The translations under genes and the position numbers were made by a program. Source: Apostichopus japonicus (taxonomy: Eukaryota; Echinodermata; Holothuroidea; Aspidochirotida; Stichopodidae). Taken from it: 64,000 nt of DNA. The DNA lies in NCBI RefSeq assembly GCF_037975245.1, contig NC_092579.1, positions 24,535,166 through 24,599,165 on the forward strand, read 5' to 3'. Every line of letters begins with the position of its first letter. Position 1 is the first letter of the stretch. Shown in pieces: positions 26,026 to 36,896 of this stretch. Under the pieces are notes generated by a model. It saw only the letters and a list, made by a program, of their open reading frames with translations. It did not search any database and was not told the DNA's origin.

Positions 26026-29000
26026 ATGGCCAGTAAAGGTAGTTCTGGTAGCGGCAATGGTCCGTTTACGAGATCGAAAGCTAATGAGGGGTTACCCGAT
26101 TCGAATCTTGAGGATGCTTTCACGTCCTTAGGGGTTGGTGAGGATCAGGGCCCCACCCAACCAAACAATTTCATGCAGGATCTGCTCGAAGGCCCTCATG
26201 AAATTGCCGGTGCTAATGCAGCTCCGAGTGATTTAATTCAATTAGAGTTATTGAAATTAATTCAGGATCAGCGCAGAGAGCTGAATGCGCGTATATCAGC
26301 TTTAGAGGGCGGGAAACCGATAAGAGACACCCCCTTTAAATTAGATATACCCCGTCTTAGTGACCGGGATGATGTGGATGTTTATTTGAGGGCATTTGAA
26401 CACCTCATGATTGCTCATGACATACACGAGGATTCGTGGGCCTGTCACATTGCGCCTCGTTTAACTGGGAAGGCTAGAGAGGCATATACCTCTTTACCTG
26501 TAGAAAGCTTAAATAGTTATAGTGAACTAAAGCGTGCCATATTGGCAAGATATCAGCTTAACGCTGAAACCTATAGGCAGAAATTTCGGAATTCTACAAA
26601 GGAGAATAACGAATCATATGAAGAGTGGGGTGTCAGGCTGAAAAGCTTTCTGGAGAGATGGCTTGATACAGCAGGCGCTAAGTCCGGGGGATCCCCTGAT
26701 TTCCAGGAATTAATTCTGATAGAGCAAGCTTTGGAACAAATTCCTAAAGAGTTGGGTATTTGGTTAAGGGAGAAACAGCCAAAGGGATTGACAGAACTAA
26801 CAAAACTTGCAGATGAATATGTATCCGTGAGAGGAATTAAGTATAGTGGTCCATCCCAGAGTAGATATAGATTTAACCGAAATGCTTCAAAATCAAACCA
26901 ACAGCCTGTTGTGAAACAGAGTGCACCTGATATTAAGATTAATTCAAGTGTTAAGGGGAACGCTAACCGAGCCTGTTTCATATGTGGTAATACAGCTCAC
27001 CTTGCGTATCAATGCCCTCAAAGAGTCAACAAGGACAATAGCAGTCAATGGAGCGGTTATAACAAGAAACAAGCATTGTTGTGTAATAAGGCAGTTAATC
27101 GCTATGAGTGTGAGGGATTGATAAATGGTAGAGAAGTGGTTATGTTGCGAGACACAGGATGTGACCATACACTTGTGAATTGTAGACTCGTGGACCCAAA
27201 GTATTATGTTAAGGGTAAGTCTATTACTCTTCTTGATGTAGAAAATGAACCGATTGATTTTCCTATTGCGAGAGTTTTTCTTAAGTGTCAGTATTTGACC
27301 AAATGGGTCAATGTTGGTGTTTCAAGGAACCTACAGAAAGATGTCCTGTTAGGAAATGAGTTGTTTGATGAACCACTAGGTGTATTTGTAGTTACTCGCA
27401 GTAAACGAAAAGAGTTAGAATCTGAGGTTAAGGCAGATATAGAGGAGGTTACCTTGACAGGGGTTAAGAGTAAACCGATTGATGAACCTCATGATGTGGA
27501 AAAGGGAGAAATAAGTAATGAGATTCAGGATGTAGTTGATGGAAATGACCCTTCTGGTCCCAAATTAATTAATGATCCTGAAAATGTAAAACTTCTTCAA
27601 AGAAATGAACAGAATTTCAAAAGCTTGTATGACAGGGTTGTACCATATCCTGACATTGACAAGCAACGTGTATGCTTTTATTTGAAAGATGGCGTATTAA
27701 TGAGGAAGTGGCAGTCAAAGAAATCCACTGGTAGCCAAGAATACCATCAGTTGGTAGTTCCTCATAAGCATAGGGATTCTATTTTGAGACTTGCTCATGA
27801 TATTCCCATGGGAGGACATTTAGGTAGCAAGAAAACAAGAGATCGAATCCTCAATAATTTTTATTGGCCAGGCATTTTTGGCGATGTTGGAAAATACTGC
27901 CAAAGTTGTGCTAACTGCCAAAAAACAGCAGGGCGTAGGGATGTGACAAAGGCCCCATTAAACCCCTTACCCATTATACAAGTACCATTTAAAAGAATTG
28001 GCATGGATCTGGCAGGGCCCTTACCCCGAACTAAGAAGGGTAATCGTTATGTTTTAGTCGTAGTGGACTATGCTACCCGTTACCCAGAAGCAATTCCCAT
28101 TCCAAATCAGGAAGCGGAGACAATTGCTGAGGAACTAGTGAAATTATTCTCCCGTGTTGGTATTCCTGAGGAGATAGTTTCGGATCAGGGAACGAACTTC
28201 ACTTCAAAGTTAATGAAAGAAGTTTGTAACTTGTTAGAAATAGACCATTTGAAGTCCAGTCCGTACCATCCTCAAACCAATGGTCTCGTTGAGAGGTTCA
28301 ATGGTACATTAAAATCAATGTTACGGGCATTTGTTACTCAACAACCGGAAAGTTGGGATCGTTATATCCCCTATCTTTTATTTGCTTATAGGGAAGTGCC
28401 CCAAAGCAGCACAGGATTTAGTCCGTTTGAGTTACTTTATGGTAGAAAAGTAAAGGGACCTCTGGATGTATTGAAAGAAGAGATATGTAATCCAGAGGAT
28501 CAGTGTGGTAACGAGAATATCTTAGAGTATGTGCTAGATATGCGAAATCGTATGAGAGAGCTCACAGCAATGGTTCAAGAAAATCTTGCTGCTGCTCAAG
28601 GCCAACAGAAAGAGTGGTATGATAGAACTGCTAGGAGTAGATGTTATGGGGTTGGGCAACAAGTTCTAGTGTTTCTGCCCACAGCATCTGGGAAACTACA
28701 AGCAGAATGGCAAGGACCCTACCCTATCACTAATAAAATAAGTGATACAGATTATGAAATAGACACAGGTACAAAGAGAAAGCAGTTCAGAATATTTCAT
28801 GTGAATATGCTTCGTCCGTGGGTAGAACGGCATTGTTTATATGCTCAGGTATTAGAAAGTGACTCTAATAGTGATGGTAATTCAGAGATAGGGTATCAAC
28901 CAATCAGAACCCAAGATTGGCAAAGTGTAAATATTTCAGAGAGGTTAACAGAGGAGAAACGAAATAATGTCGCAAAACTTCTACAGAGGTTTGATGACAT

Positions 29001-30324
29001 ACTGTCTGATGTACCAGGTAGAACTCAAAGTACTGAGCATGATGTTTATGTAACTAATGAAGTGCCTATTACACAAAAGGCATACCGCTTGCCCCAGGCT
29101 AAAAGAGCCGAAATTAAGTCACAACTAGAGCAAATGTTAGAGGCAGGAATAATCAAACCATCGTCTAGTCCATGGGCGTCGCCCATTGTTTCAGTTCCAA
29201 AGAAGGATGGTTCAATTAGGATATGTACAGACTACCGAAAACTTAATCAAGTGACCAAGTTTGACGCATATCCCATACCACGTGTCGATGACATCATCGA
29301 TGACGTAAGTGGATCACCGTTTATTTCTACTCTTGATTTGACGAAGGGTTACTATCAAGTACCCTTATCTCAAGCAGCCAGGGAAAAGTCAGCGTTTATT
29401 ACTCCCTTTGGTCTTTTTGAATACCTAGTCATGCCTTTTGGAATGCGTAACGCACCTGCAACTTTCCAACGTCTTGTGGATAATGTTTTGCAAGGATGTG
29501 AGGAATTTGCTAAGGCCTATATTGATGACATAGTTATATTCAGTAAGACATGGGAAGAGCACTTGTGTCATTTGGAGGCAGTGTTTAATAGATTGGAGAA
29601 ATCAGGATTGGCAGTAAAGCCTGATAAGTGTAGGATAGGTGAACCTACAGTTCCTTATCTAGGTTATGTAATTGGTAGTGGAGAAGTAAGACCAGAGGAG
29701 TGTAAGGTGGAAGCTATTATTAACTGGCCTACCCCTCTAACTAAGACAGATGTAAGATCGTTTCTTGGATTAACCGGGTATTATCGGAAACTTATACCGG
29801 ATTTTGCTCAAATTGCCAGTCCCCTTACAGACCTTACAAAGAAAAGTAAGCCTACTGTTATTGAATGGACAGAGGGATGTGAGCAGGCATTTTTGTCATT
29901 AAAGAAACTGATCACTTGCAAACCTGTACTGAAAAGTCCAGATTTCGAGAAGGATTTTATTCTTCAATGTGATGCTTCCGAAAGAGGTATTGGGAGTGTA
30001 CTTAGCCAAATAGGGGAAGATGGATCGGAGCATCCTATTATTTACATAAGCAGGAAGTTATCTCGTTCGGAAGAAGTGTATTCCACTATAGAAAAAGAGT
30101 GCCTAGCAATTGTATGGGCGGTGCAGAAATTGTATGTTTATTTGTTTGGCAGAAAATTTTTGATCCAGACTGATCATAAACCGTTAGTTTGGCTTGACCA
30201 AATGAAGTTGCATAACAAAAGACTTACTCGATGGTCAATAGTTTTGCAAGAATATAACTTTACCATACAACATAAGAAGGGCACAGATAACTCTAATGCT
30301 GATGCTTTGTCTAGGATGTTTTAA
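26026..30324 (+). CDS. gag-pol: Gag-Pol polyprotein of Gmr1-like retrotransposon (1432 aa)
   Basis: One uninterrupted frame; the ATG lies in a good context (AAGATGG). Residues about 66-95 look coiled-coil. About 100-270 is the retrotransposon capsid, whose second half (178-269: RQKF, SYEEW, FLERWL, LILIEQALEQIPKEL, WLREKQP) resembles a SCAN domain. A CCHC knuckle follows (C317, C320, H325, C330). Protease has DTG at 376-378 and VLLG at 440-443. Integrase has the HHCC finger H591, H598, C628, C631, the triad D661, D720, E756 (35 residues between the last two) and a GPY/F module at 897-899, ending near FHVNMLRPW (924-932). Reverse transcriptase spans about 1015-1200, with LDL (D1104) and YIDD (D1167, D1168). 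RNase H has D1316, E1358, D1383 and D1426. Integrase therefore precedes RT, the reverse of ordinary Ty3/gypsy order. There is no frameshift or stop between Gag and Pol, no chromodomain and no envelope. All catalytic residues expected are present. It would make virus-like particles, copy the RNA and integrate the cDNA. Confidence 0.97.
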   Translation: MASKGSSGSGNGPFTRSKANEGLPDSNLEDAFTSLGVGEDQGPTQPNNFMQDLLEGPHEIAGANAAPSDLIQLELLKLIQDQRRELNARISALEGGKPIRDTPFKLDIPRLSDRDDVDVYLRAFEHLMIAHDIHEDSWACHIAPRLTGKAREAYTSLPVESLNSYSELKRAILARYQLNAETYRQKFRNSTKENNESYEEWGVRLKSFLERWLDTAGAKSGGSPDFQELILIEQALEQIPKELGIWLREKQPKGLTELTKLADEYVSVRGIKYSGPSQSRYRFNRNASKSNQQPVVKQSAPDIKINSSVKGNANRACFICGNTAHLAYQCPQRVNKDNSSQWSGYNKKQALLCNKAVNRYECEGLINGREVVMLRDTGCDHTLVNCRLVDPKYYVKGKSITLLDVENEPIDFPIARVFLKCQYLTKWVNVGVSRNLQKDVLLGNELFDEPLGVFVVTRSKRKELESEVKADIEEVTLTGVKSKPIDEPHDVEKGEISNEIQDVVDGNDPSGPKLINDPENVKLLQRNEQNFKSLYDRVVPYPDIDKQRVCFYLKDGVLMRKWQSKKSTGSQEYHQLVVPHKHRDSILRLAHDIPMGGHLGSKKTRDRILNNFYWPGIFGDVGKYCQSCANCQKTAGRRDVTKAPLNPLPIIQVPFKRIGMDLAGPLPRTKKGNRYVLVVVDYATRYPEAIPIPNQEAETIAEELVKLFSRVGIPEEIVSDQGTNFTSKLMKEVCNLLEIDHLKSSPYHPQTNGLVERFNGTLKSMLRAFVTQQPESWDRYIPYLLFAYREVPQSSTGFSPFELLYGRKVKGPLDVLKEEICNPEDQCGNENILEYVLDMRNRMRELTAMVQENLAAAQGQQKEWYDRTARSRCYGVGQQVLVFLPTASGKLQAEWQGPYPITNKISDTDYEIDTGTKRKQFRIFHVNMLRPWVERHCLYAQVLESDSNSDGNSEIGYQPIRTQDWQSVNISERLTEEKRNNVAKLLQRFDDILSDVPGRTQSTEHDVYVTNEVPITQKAYRLPQAKRAEIKSQLEQMLEAGIIKPSSSPWASPIVSVPKKDGSIRICTDYRKLNQVTKFDAYPIPRVDDIIDDVSGSPFISTLDLTKGYYQVPLSQAAREKSAFITPFGLFEYLVMPFGMRNAPATFQRLVDNVLQGCEEFAKAYIDDIVIFSKTWEEHLCHLEAVFNRLEKSGLAVKPDKCRIGEPTVPYLGYVIGSGEVRPEECKVEAIINWPTPLTKTDVRSFLGLTGYYRKLIPDFAQIASPLTDLTKKSKPTVIEWTEGCEQAFLSLKKLITCKPVLKSPDFEKDFILQCDASERGIGSVLSQIGEDGSEHPIIYISRKLSRSEEVYSTIEKECLAIVWAVQKLYVYLFGRKFLIQTDHKPLVWLDQMKLHNKRLTRWSIVLQEYNFTIQHKKGTDNSNADALSRMF

Positions 30325-30690
30325 AGTGAGTTTTCATGTTATGTATCGTAGTACTTATAGTTCATAAACACTAGAAGTAGACTCAGTTATAGTCGTTTTT
30401 ATCATTGTTAATGGGTAACTGTCATGGTGTCCATTATGGAGTGTAGTACATTTATATGTTGATTATCATTTCCGCATTGTTTTGCTTATAACTGTCTGTC
30501 TGCCTCTTAGGCCTAGTTTATGGGAAGGATATCTCATGTATTTTATACATTAATTAAACATGCACTCTTTTAATTAAAAGAATGTTGTCATTTGCTTTAA
30601 AGATTTCCCTTTTTATTTTAATGGAAATAATCCTAACTTGTGTATTATTGTTTTGTGAAAAGACACAGCTTTTCTCTTGAAGTATGGGGG
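30325..30690 (+). other. retrotransposon 3' untranslated region with polypurine tract
   Basis: No further frame and no envelope-like gene. The last bases, GAAGTATGGGGG (30679-30690), abut the 3' LTR and would prime plus-strand DNA synthesis. Confidence 0.8.
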
Positions 30691-31139
30691 TGTAAGGATG
30701 TATCACTTAAAGGCATCCATAGTTTTCTCCTTGGTGGGCAGAGGATAAACAACTGCCCATAGTAACAACCAAGTGACCTTTGACATGGGTCTATTACATC
30801 ATCCTTGTTTAGACCATGGTGTGTCACATGGTCACAAAGGGCACCATTGTTTTACTTTGGTTTATTTTTGGAATCAACAAGTCCAGACCTGTTGGGGAGG
30901 AGAGATTGGGGGGAAAAAGAGAAGGTGAGAGGGAGAGTGTAATTAACTTTGGCAGAGGGTGGATTGCAGCTAGGGAGGAGAGAAGCAGTATTTTCTTATA
31001 CTCTTGTCAGATTATTATGTAGAGATTTTCAATAAATTAGATATGTAGCTTTTACTCTATTATTGGTGTTCATCTTCATTTCTTTTGTGTGCGAATTGAA
31101 CATTCTCAACCCAATGTTCCAGGTGGGAGCATTATGACA
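30691..31139 (+). repeat. 3' LTR (449 bp)
   Basis: Same length as the 5' LTR and no mismatch found by eye. AATAAA at 31031-31036 is the likely polyadenylation signal of the element's transcript. The DR1-like TGACCTTTGACA is at 30774-30785. Confidence 0.95.
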
Positions 31140-31144
31140 AAAGG

Positions 31145-34105
31145 TCTTTACCAATGTTTGTAGCCTATGTAGATCGGAGTGTTCATGTTGAATATAGACC
31201 AGGAAAAGAGAAGTGAAGACGATTCACTTGTACAAGTGGAAATACATCTTACCTCCAATCAACATGTATGTCTCCATGCAATTAATGGTTTCAAATGGAG
31301 ACCAAATTTATTGAGAAACTCTTGCACATTTCCTTTTTATAGACAGTAGGGCAACATTTTGATAACACAATGTCATAAACCATAGCACCTCAACAATATG
31401 AAAAATGTCAGCTTACTGATAATGGTAAGATTTATCATATTTCACTAACGACACTTGAAGCAGGACAAGCAATTTTAATCAGAGTGTAAGCAAGCAACCA
31501 ATCAAATCACTGCTTTTCATCCACCTTGATCATGAAAGATGGCTCTGAGCTAAACTGAAAATCAATTTCATCAGGGTTAGCATCATCCTTCTTGGAAACC
31601 AATACCAGACACTAGACCATCAAATAAATCATACAAGCAAGAGACGTCACACGATATGCCTTGTTAAAATTATGACTATGAGAAATTCCTCTCAGGTAAT
31701 GGACTGCTTAAGAATGGAATTTACTTATACAAAAATACAAAATAGTATATGCACCATTAAATGAACTTGTATAATTTCACAGTTTACTGCTAATGCAACA
31801 CCCATGATTCTACTAAGTAATGGTAATAAATTGTTTGTAGCTTTTAAATTTCTAGGAATTTCACTGAGTGAAGTTCACTTCCGTAAAGCTCTGCGGTTAA
31901 GCTGTACTTCATCCTAATCAAGTCATGCAAAATTCATTACAATGAGATATTAATGAAAATTAAACATATCTCTGTGATAAAAACCATTATTATTAATACG
32001 GGTTTAATCACATGTAGGAAATGTTGTTCTGATATGATCTGGTAAATGAAAGTACAAGCATATCAATTCCTTTTGCTATTTCCCAAGCAACAAGGAGCTG
32101 AATCTAGAGAAACATCTTAAGCTTCCTATGGCTTCATCATAGCAAGGCGGTTGAACCTCATTGACCATTGAGACACAACTTGCTGGTTCACCAGTAAGAC
32201 TTTCTTGTTTTCTTAGATTGAAATGGAAATGATTTGTTAAAGAGTTATCTTTATATTGATCCAACTGTTCTCACCATGACTATTTACCACTATTAGATTT
32301 AGGGGAGGGAGGGGGGAGGTTAAAGAGAAAGACATCTTATCCATTAAGACTATCCATGTAGACTATCCATCTTATTCATGTAGACTTCCCTATTCAATTT
32401 GCACCATGAATTATGCATACATGGTAACCCATTTTAGAATGAGAGTTTCAATAGCAGGTCCCTTCCTCCCCTTGAAGTATGAATATTAATTTCCTTTAAA
32501 TGGTTTTGGAGAGGTAGAGAAGTAATCTTCCAGAAAATATTACAATGATCCTAATTGGTTGAGAATCACATTTGTGCAACAATGCTGTGTGTGTACGTAG
32601 GTTCTATGTACAGCAGCCAGTAGTCATAGATCAAACTAACATATTGAATGATTTTAAATGTCCGATATGTGATACCAGGAATCTAATATGGTAAATTCAC
32701 AGCAATATGATACAGTTAATATTTCCAAATGTACAATTTTAAAAGCCATTACTTATCAATTTAAAAGATCACTATATTCCGGATTCTAGCAGTGTTTACT
32801 TGTGATACTTAAAACAGAAGACATACATAGAAATATTCTAATCTTATATTTAATGTGAAAATTTAACACTCATATATGTTTTCTCTAATATTCACTGTCC
32901 AAGAATTTGACTAGTTTCACTACAGGCTAAAATTTAAGCAACTTAACTTCTTTGGTTAAAATCAATCCATGGAATAATTTATGCCAAAGTAGCATTTAGT
33001 ATTTTGTATCATTTTCCTGCATTGAGAATTGATGTTTATTGAATTGTAGAATGTTCTAATGTGTACAGCTTTCACATCTTTCAGTAAGCTTTCATGTACA
33101 ATAAACCTTCACTGCAAATAAGTTTTGAATTGACAATAATATGGAAAGAATGCAGTCTTTTGTCCTCTGAAACTAGCTAGGCAGTGCCAACCCATCCAGA
33201 CCCAACCCATTTGCAGCTTGCCAACAAACAACAACTACAATTAGGTTTCATTTTGTAGTTCTTGAGTGGTAAATCGAAAAAAAAAAAAACAGTTAATGTT
33301 CATAACTTCAAGATATTTGAGGATTTTGCAAGATTTTATTTTGGGAGCAATGCAAAACAATATTCCATTTAACACTAGTAATATTCCCCCAAATGCAAAG
33401 TGTGCAACTTTTGATGATATGTGTAATAAAAAAATATACTTAGCACTGTTGGCATTAACGAGGTTCTGTAATAGACCATTCATGAGCTAAATAAATATGG
33501 CACCGAGAATATTCCTCCTACCTTCCCCCTTCCCCCTCCCCCCCCCTCTATGGTACCCTAACAAATAATAGTAATAGTTATCTTACCATTTTTGAAGCTC
33601 TCTGAGAGGTAAGTTACTTTGTCTCGTTTCATCTTCTGTGAAGGTTAACCATTGATGGCCTGGGGAGCAAAACAGGAAATCATCATAGAACAAACATGAT
33701 CATTACAAGATTATTAAACATAGCAGACACTCTCTAAAATACTCTTGGGTCTACATCATCTTAAATCATGAGAAACCTCATGGTGACCATTTAACAGCTC
33801 CATAAACATAACAATGGCAGTATAAACTATACCAGTATACAGTCTAAAGGATTGTCTTGACTGTATAGGCAAGAGATAGATCCACAAGATAGGATATTGC
33901 TATCAAGTCATCTGTTATGCCATATCCTATCCTGTATTTGTCAGTACTCAAAGTGCTGCATTTCTGAACAAGAAAAATGTCATTAAAAAGGCTTTACCTA
34001 TACAGCTTCTTAAATGTAGAAAGTCAATCCTTCTTAGGATTAATTAAAAGATCCTCAACATAAGTAACTGCTTCATTGTGGAATACCGCAACTCTTGAAT
34101 CTCAC
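31145..34105. other. non-coding, probably intronic
   Basis: No supported gene. A minus-strand open stretch at 32076-32264 begins after an AG and contains PPCYDEA, a PPxY-like motif. Its start phase does not fit the neighbouring candidate exons. A poly-A/T tract lies near 33278-33290 and a C/T-rich run near 33515-33550. Confidence 0.4.
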
Positions 34106-34413
34106 AGACTATGATCGGAAAGTCCCTGTAGTAAAAGTCCCTGTAGTAAACAATGTATTATCGTTCTCAAAAAGCCCTGTATGTGTGAGTTGTGAGTTGC
34201 GGGATAGTCTGCAATCGCTACTAAATAACTCTGTATGGATTTATCCCATTGTAAAACCTGTACAACTTCAGCTGAACAAAAATCTAAAATATCTTTTGAA
34301 CTGTTATCATTCTTTGATGGAATAATTCCTGGTTGAAATGATTTACTGAATTGAGTCCAACCGCTGGTAAAGCTATACACCTTGTGCAGAGTAAGAAACA
34401 CAACTTCAGTTTC
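34106..34413 (-). CDS. candidate internal exon, unassigned protein
   Basis: On the minus strand a strong acceptor (CTATTACTTTTGTAG) precedes 308 nt: 102 open codons plus two bases. The frame's own TGA comes immediately after, overlapping a donor-like GTGAGA. The peptide begins ETEVVFLTLHKVYSF, contains SKDILDFCSAEVVQVLQWDK and continues IQSYLVAIADYPATHNSHIQ. Composition and helix pattern are protein-like, but I do not recognise the family. The 2-nt end phase fits the 1-nt start of the candidate exon at 22171-22327. If joined, the intervening intron holds the antisense retrotransposon. The donor (TCT then GTGAGA) is only moderate. Confidence 0.5.
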
Positions 34414-35730
34414 CTACAAAAGTAATAGAGTAACTACATCAGTACAAAGATTTAGTTTTCTACTAAACTATAGATGCAGTAACTCTATCAACAACATTGA
34501 CATAGAGATGATTGGCTCAAAGCAAGTGTGTAAGTAACCATTGTGTGTCAGCCATGAAGCATAAAGAGTAAAATCATTAGGGATCATTTGAGCAGTATTG
34601 GATTAGACCCACCCAGACATATGATCAGATCAGAACAATACAAGTACTGAGGAGTACCAGATCAATTGATGCTTTGAATAAAGTCTTCAACAATAGTGGA
34701 TTGTAATGAATAGTGTACTTGGAAAAAGGGGTACATCCACCAGTTAGTAATACAGAAGGGGCACAATAGAGCAATCCTTTCATACATGACTGCTTGCATG
34801 GTCTTCACTCACTAGTAGCTTGAAACAGTAAGCTAGGCCTAGGATACTACCATGCATTCTAAGTCAAGAAGGAAGAAGACCTGTGTATTGCTTGTAGAGA
34901 TTTTCTATTTCAACTATGAAAGCGTTGCTTATTTTTTAATCAATAAAGACTTCGACTAATTATCTTTCCAGTTACAGAATCAACAATTGCCATGAAAGAA
35001 TTAAATCTATTTACAATAATTGACTTCAGAGTGTCATGAACAATGACTTTAAGTTAAACAGGACATTTAGAGAATAACTGTATATAGAAAGGTTTCCTGG
35101 AGGTAAATTGAACTGACAACTATCTTCAACGTATTATATTTCTCAATCTGGGCGTAAATATCAATTGGAAACTCTTCCACAGAAATGATGTAAGCATCCC
35201 AGTTGTCAGTTTAAATCAATAGCCAAATAAACATGCACAGCGTAAAAGAGTGCTTGAAAATTCCTGAATTGCCTACAGGTGGGTTACCTTGCAAATAATA
35301 CTGCTTACCTCAACAAAATGAGAAAAAAAAAACAAGCATACTAACTAACGACTGCAACTCCTAGAAGCAGAATAAAATCACACCAATTACAACACAGCAG
35401 CAAATGTGACTTAATTTCTTGCTTGCAATGATAGCATCCATGTTAATAAGTTACTTTCAGATAGCCGTATCATAGTAGAATCCAAACACTTAACTCCACT
35501 TAAGCTCCTTTAAACATTTACGTTCATTCTATGAATTGAACCAATTGGGACTTTAAATTTTGAAAGAAAGAGGACCGAACAGGACCTTCCACAAATGAGT
35601 GACATGTCATGAATACACATGGAATTAAATTGAACAAGGAGAGGTATTTTCCCTTGGCTCTAAAGACTTCTCAAGGCAGACTCAGAAACCATCTACAAAC
35701 ACAAAGCAGATGTACATGTTGACCTTCTCC
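34414..35730. other. non-coding, no gene recognised
   Basis: No supported exon, repeat array or terminal inverted repeat. A minor direct repeat AAAGTCCCTGTAGTA lies just outside, at 34127-34149. Confidence 0.4.
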
Positions 35731-36335
35731 CAGGTGCGGTTCTACGGGGGCTATAGCCCTCCCAAAATTAATTCTAGCCCCCCCCCCAAAAAAAAAATTC
35801 TGCACAATATATATAATTTAGTAGCTATAAAAACTCTCCATGGCACTATATCGGGTTCAACAGGTTGTTTCACCGCATTACAAAAGATAACACTAGACTA
35901 GAGTGAGAGTCGTGTATTTACCGGAATACACCCACCGCTTTCGCAAGTTGTAATTTTTCTTGTCAATCAAACATCTGATAACAGATGTGAAGCAGCAGAA
36001 CGTGTGGTCTGTTCAGCCAGCCTAGATCGTTCCAAGCTATTTTCACTTTGAATCTCCTATACAACTTGCTGGGGAAATCTAATTCTCTTTCACTGACACT
36101 CCAAGATAAGACTTTGACCATGGCAAATGCCTCCAAGTTGCCAGAAGCTACAATTTCAGCCATAGAGATGATGAGATCAGATGAGGCCTTTGAAGAAATC
36201 CTGGGACTTTCTAAAGTTATGGCTGAAGGTGCTGGTATTGAGATCGAGATGAGCCCACTAGAGGACGTGACCACGCCATCTAAAGGACATTCTCATCACA
36301 GAATCGGTGGGGGTGACACAAGCAGCCAGAGATGA
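35731..36335 (+). pseudogene. hAT transposase fragment, ZMYM/DUF4371-like, with a hAT-like left end
   Basis: CAGGTGCGGTTCTACGGGGG at 35731 followed by a C-tract resembles the left terminus of hAT elements of the ZMYM-like transposase group. From 36048 an open stretch of 95 codons reads LLGKSNSLSLTLQDKTLTMA followed by NASKLPEATISAIEMMR. That matches the conserved segment LLQ-TNSLSLALQ-KD-I--A--L found in DUF4371/hAT-C transposases and the domesticated ZMYM genes. The usual upstream and downstream domains, the right terminus and a target duplication were not found, so it is an internally deleted remnant. Text at 36340-36610 (poly-C, GGACGCCC) may belong to its far end. Confidence 0.6.
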
Positions 36336-36896
36336 ACGAAGTTTCACGATGTACCGCAAAAATGCAACTTCAAACGCCCAGGAAGTGTCTTTTCCGAAAA
36401 TCTAGGAGTATTTTTTGGCAAAAAAATCTGTGGTACGCTCCGCGCCAACCGATGGTGGCGCTCAGCTTAGATAGTATCAAATAGTGCGTTACACCGACAT
36501 GACACTGATCACCCCCCCCCCCTTGTGAACATTTCTGAGGACGCCCTTGCTTGGACCTAGTAGGGGCCCCTTTGGGCCAGGAGCCGGGGTTACAAGGCTA
36601 GCCCAACAATTGCAATGTCTTCATCAGTAACAAGTGTCACTGCAACAAGTTTGGTCAAGTAATTTATTGCAATTGAATGCATCAACAGATATCCACCCAC
36701 TATCCCACATAACTAAGTAATGTCTCCTGCAGGCAGTCACTATTTTTATCTCCTTTTATTTCTTTGTTACTATTTATATCCAGAAAGTCAGCATGTTCAA
36801 ACACTCATTGCTATTTATAGCAACATGCTAAGATTCACGATTTGACAGGACGAAACATTTAATTCAAGGATCTCGGTTTCATTGGTTCTCCACTAG

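Larger units (their letters stand above)
24798..31139 (+). mobile_element. complete Gmr1-like Ty3/gypsy LTR retrotransposon (6342 bp)
   Basis: Two 449-bp LTRs (24798-25246 and 30691-31139), both TGTAAGG...ATGACA, with no difference found by eye. They are flanked by the 5-bp duplication AAAGG (24793-24797 and 31140-31144). Inside are a primer-binding site, a 779-nt leader, one continuous gag-pol frame (26026-30324), about 366 nt of 3' untranslated sequence and a G-run polypurine tract. The domain order Gag-PR-IN-RT-RH with gypsy-like enzymes is the hallmark of the Gmr1-like group, known from deuterostomes. Identical LTRs, an intact frame and an intact target duplication indicate a recent insertion that may still be competent. 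It sits opposite in orientation to the candidate exons at 22171 and 34106. Confidence 0.96.

Noticed and set aside
26571-27168. Minus-strand and alternative frames inside gag.
   Set aside because: Shadows of the intact gag-pol frame.
30325-30690. Possible envelope gene downstream of pol.
   Set aside because: Only 366 nt remain before the 3' LTR and no frame of useful length exists, so the element is a retrotransposon without envelope.
32076-32264. Minus-strand frame containing PPCYDEA, a possible PPxY-type motif after an AG.
   Set aside because: Start phase is incompatible with the neighbouring candidate exons and the acceptor lacks a pyrimidine tract.
36340-36610. Right terminus of the hAT remnant starting at 35731.
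   Set aside because: No inverted match to CAGGTGCGGTTCTACG and no repeat of the left-flank octamer were found.
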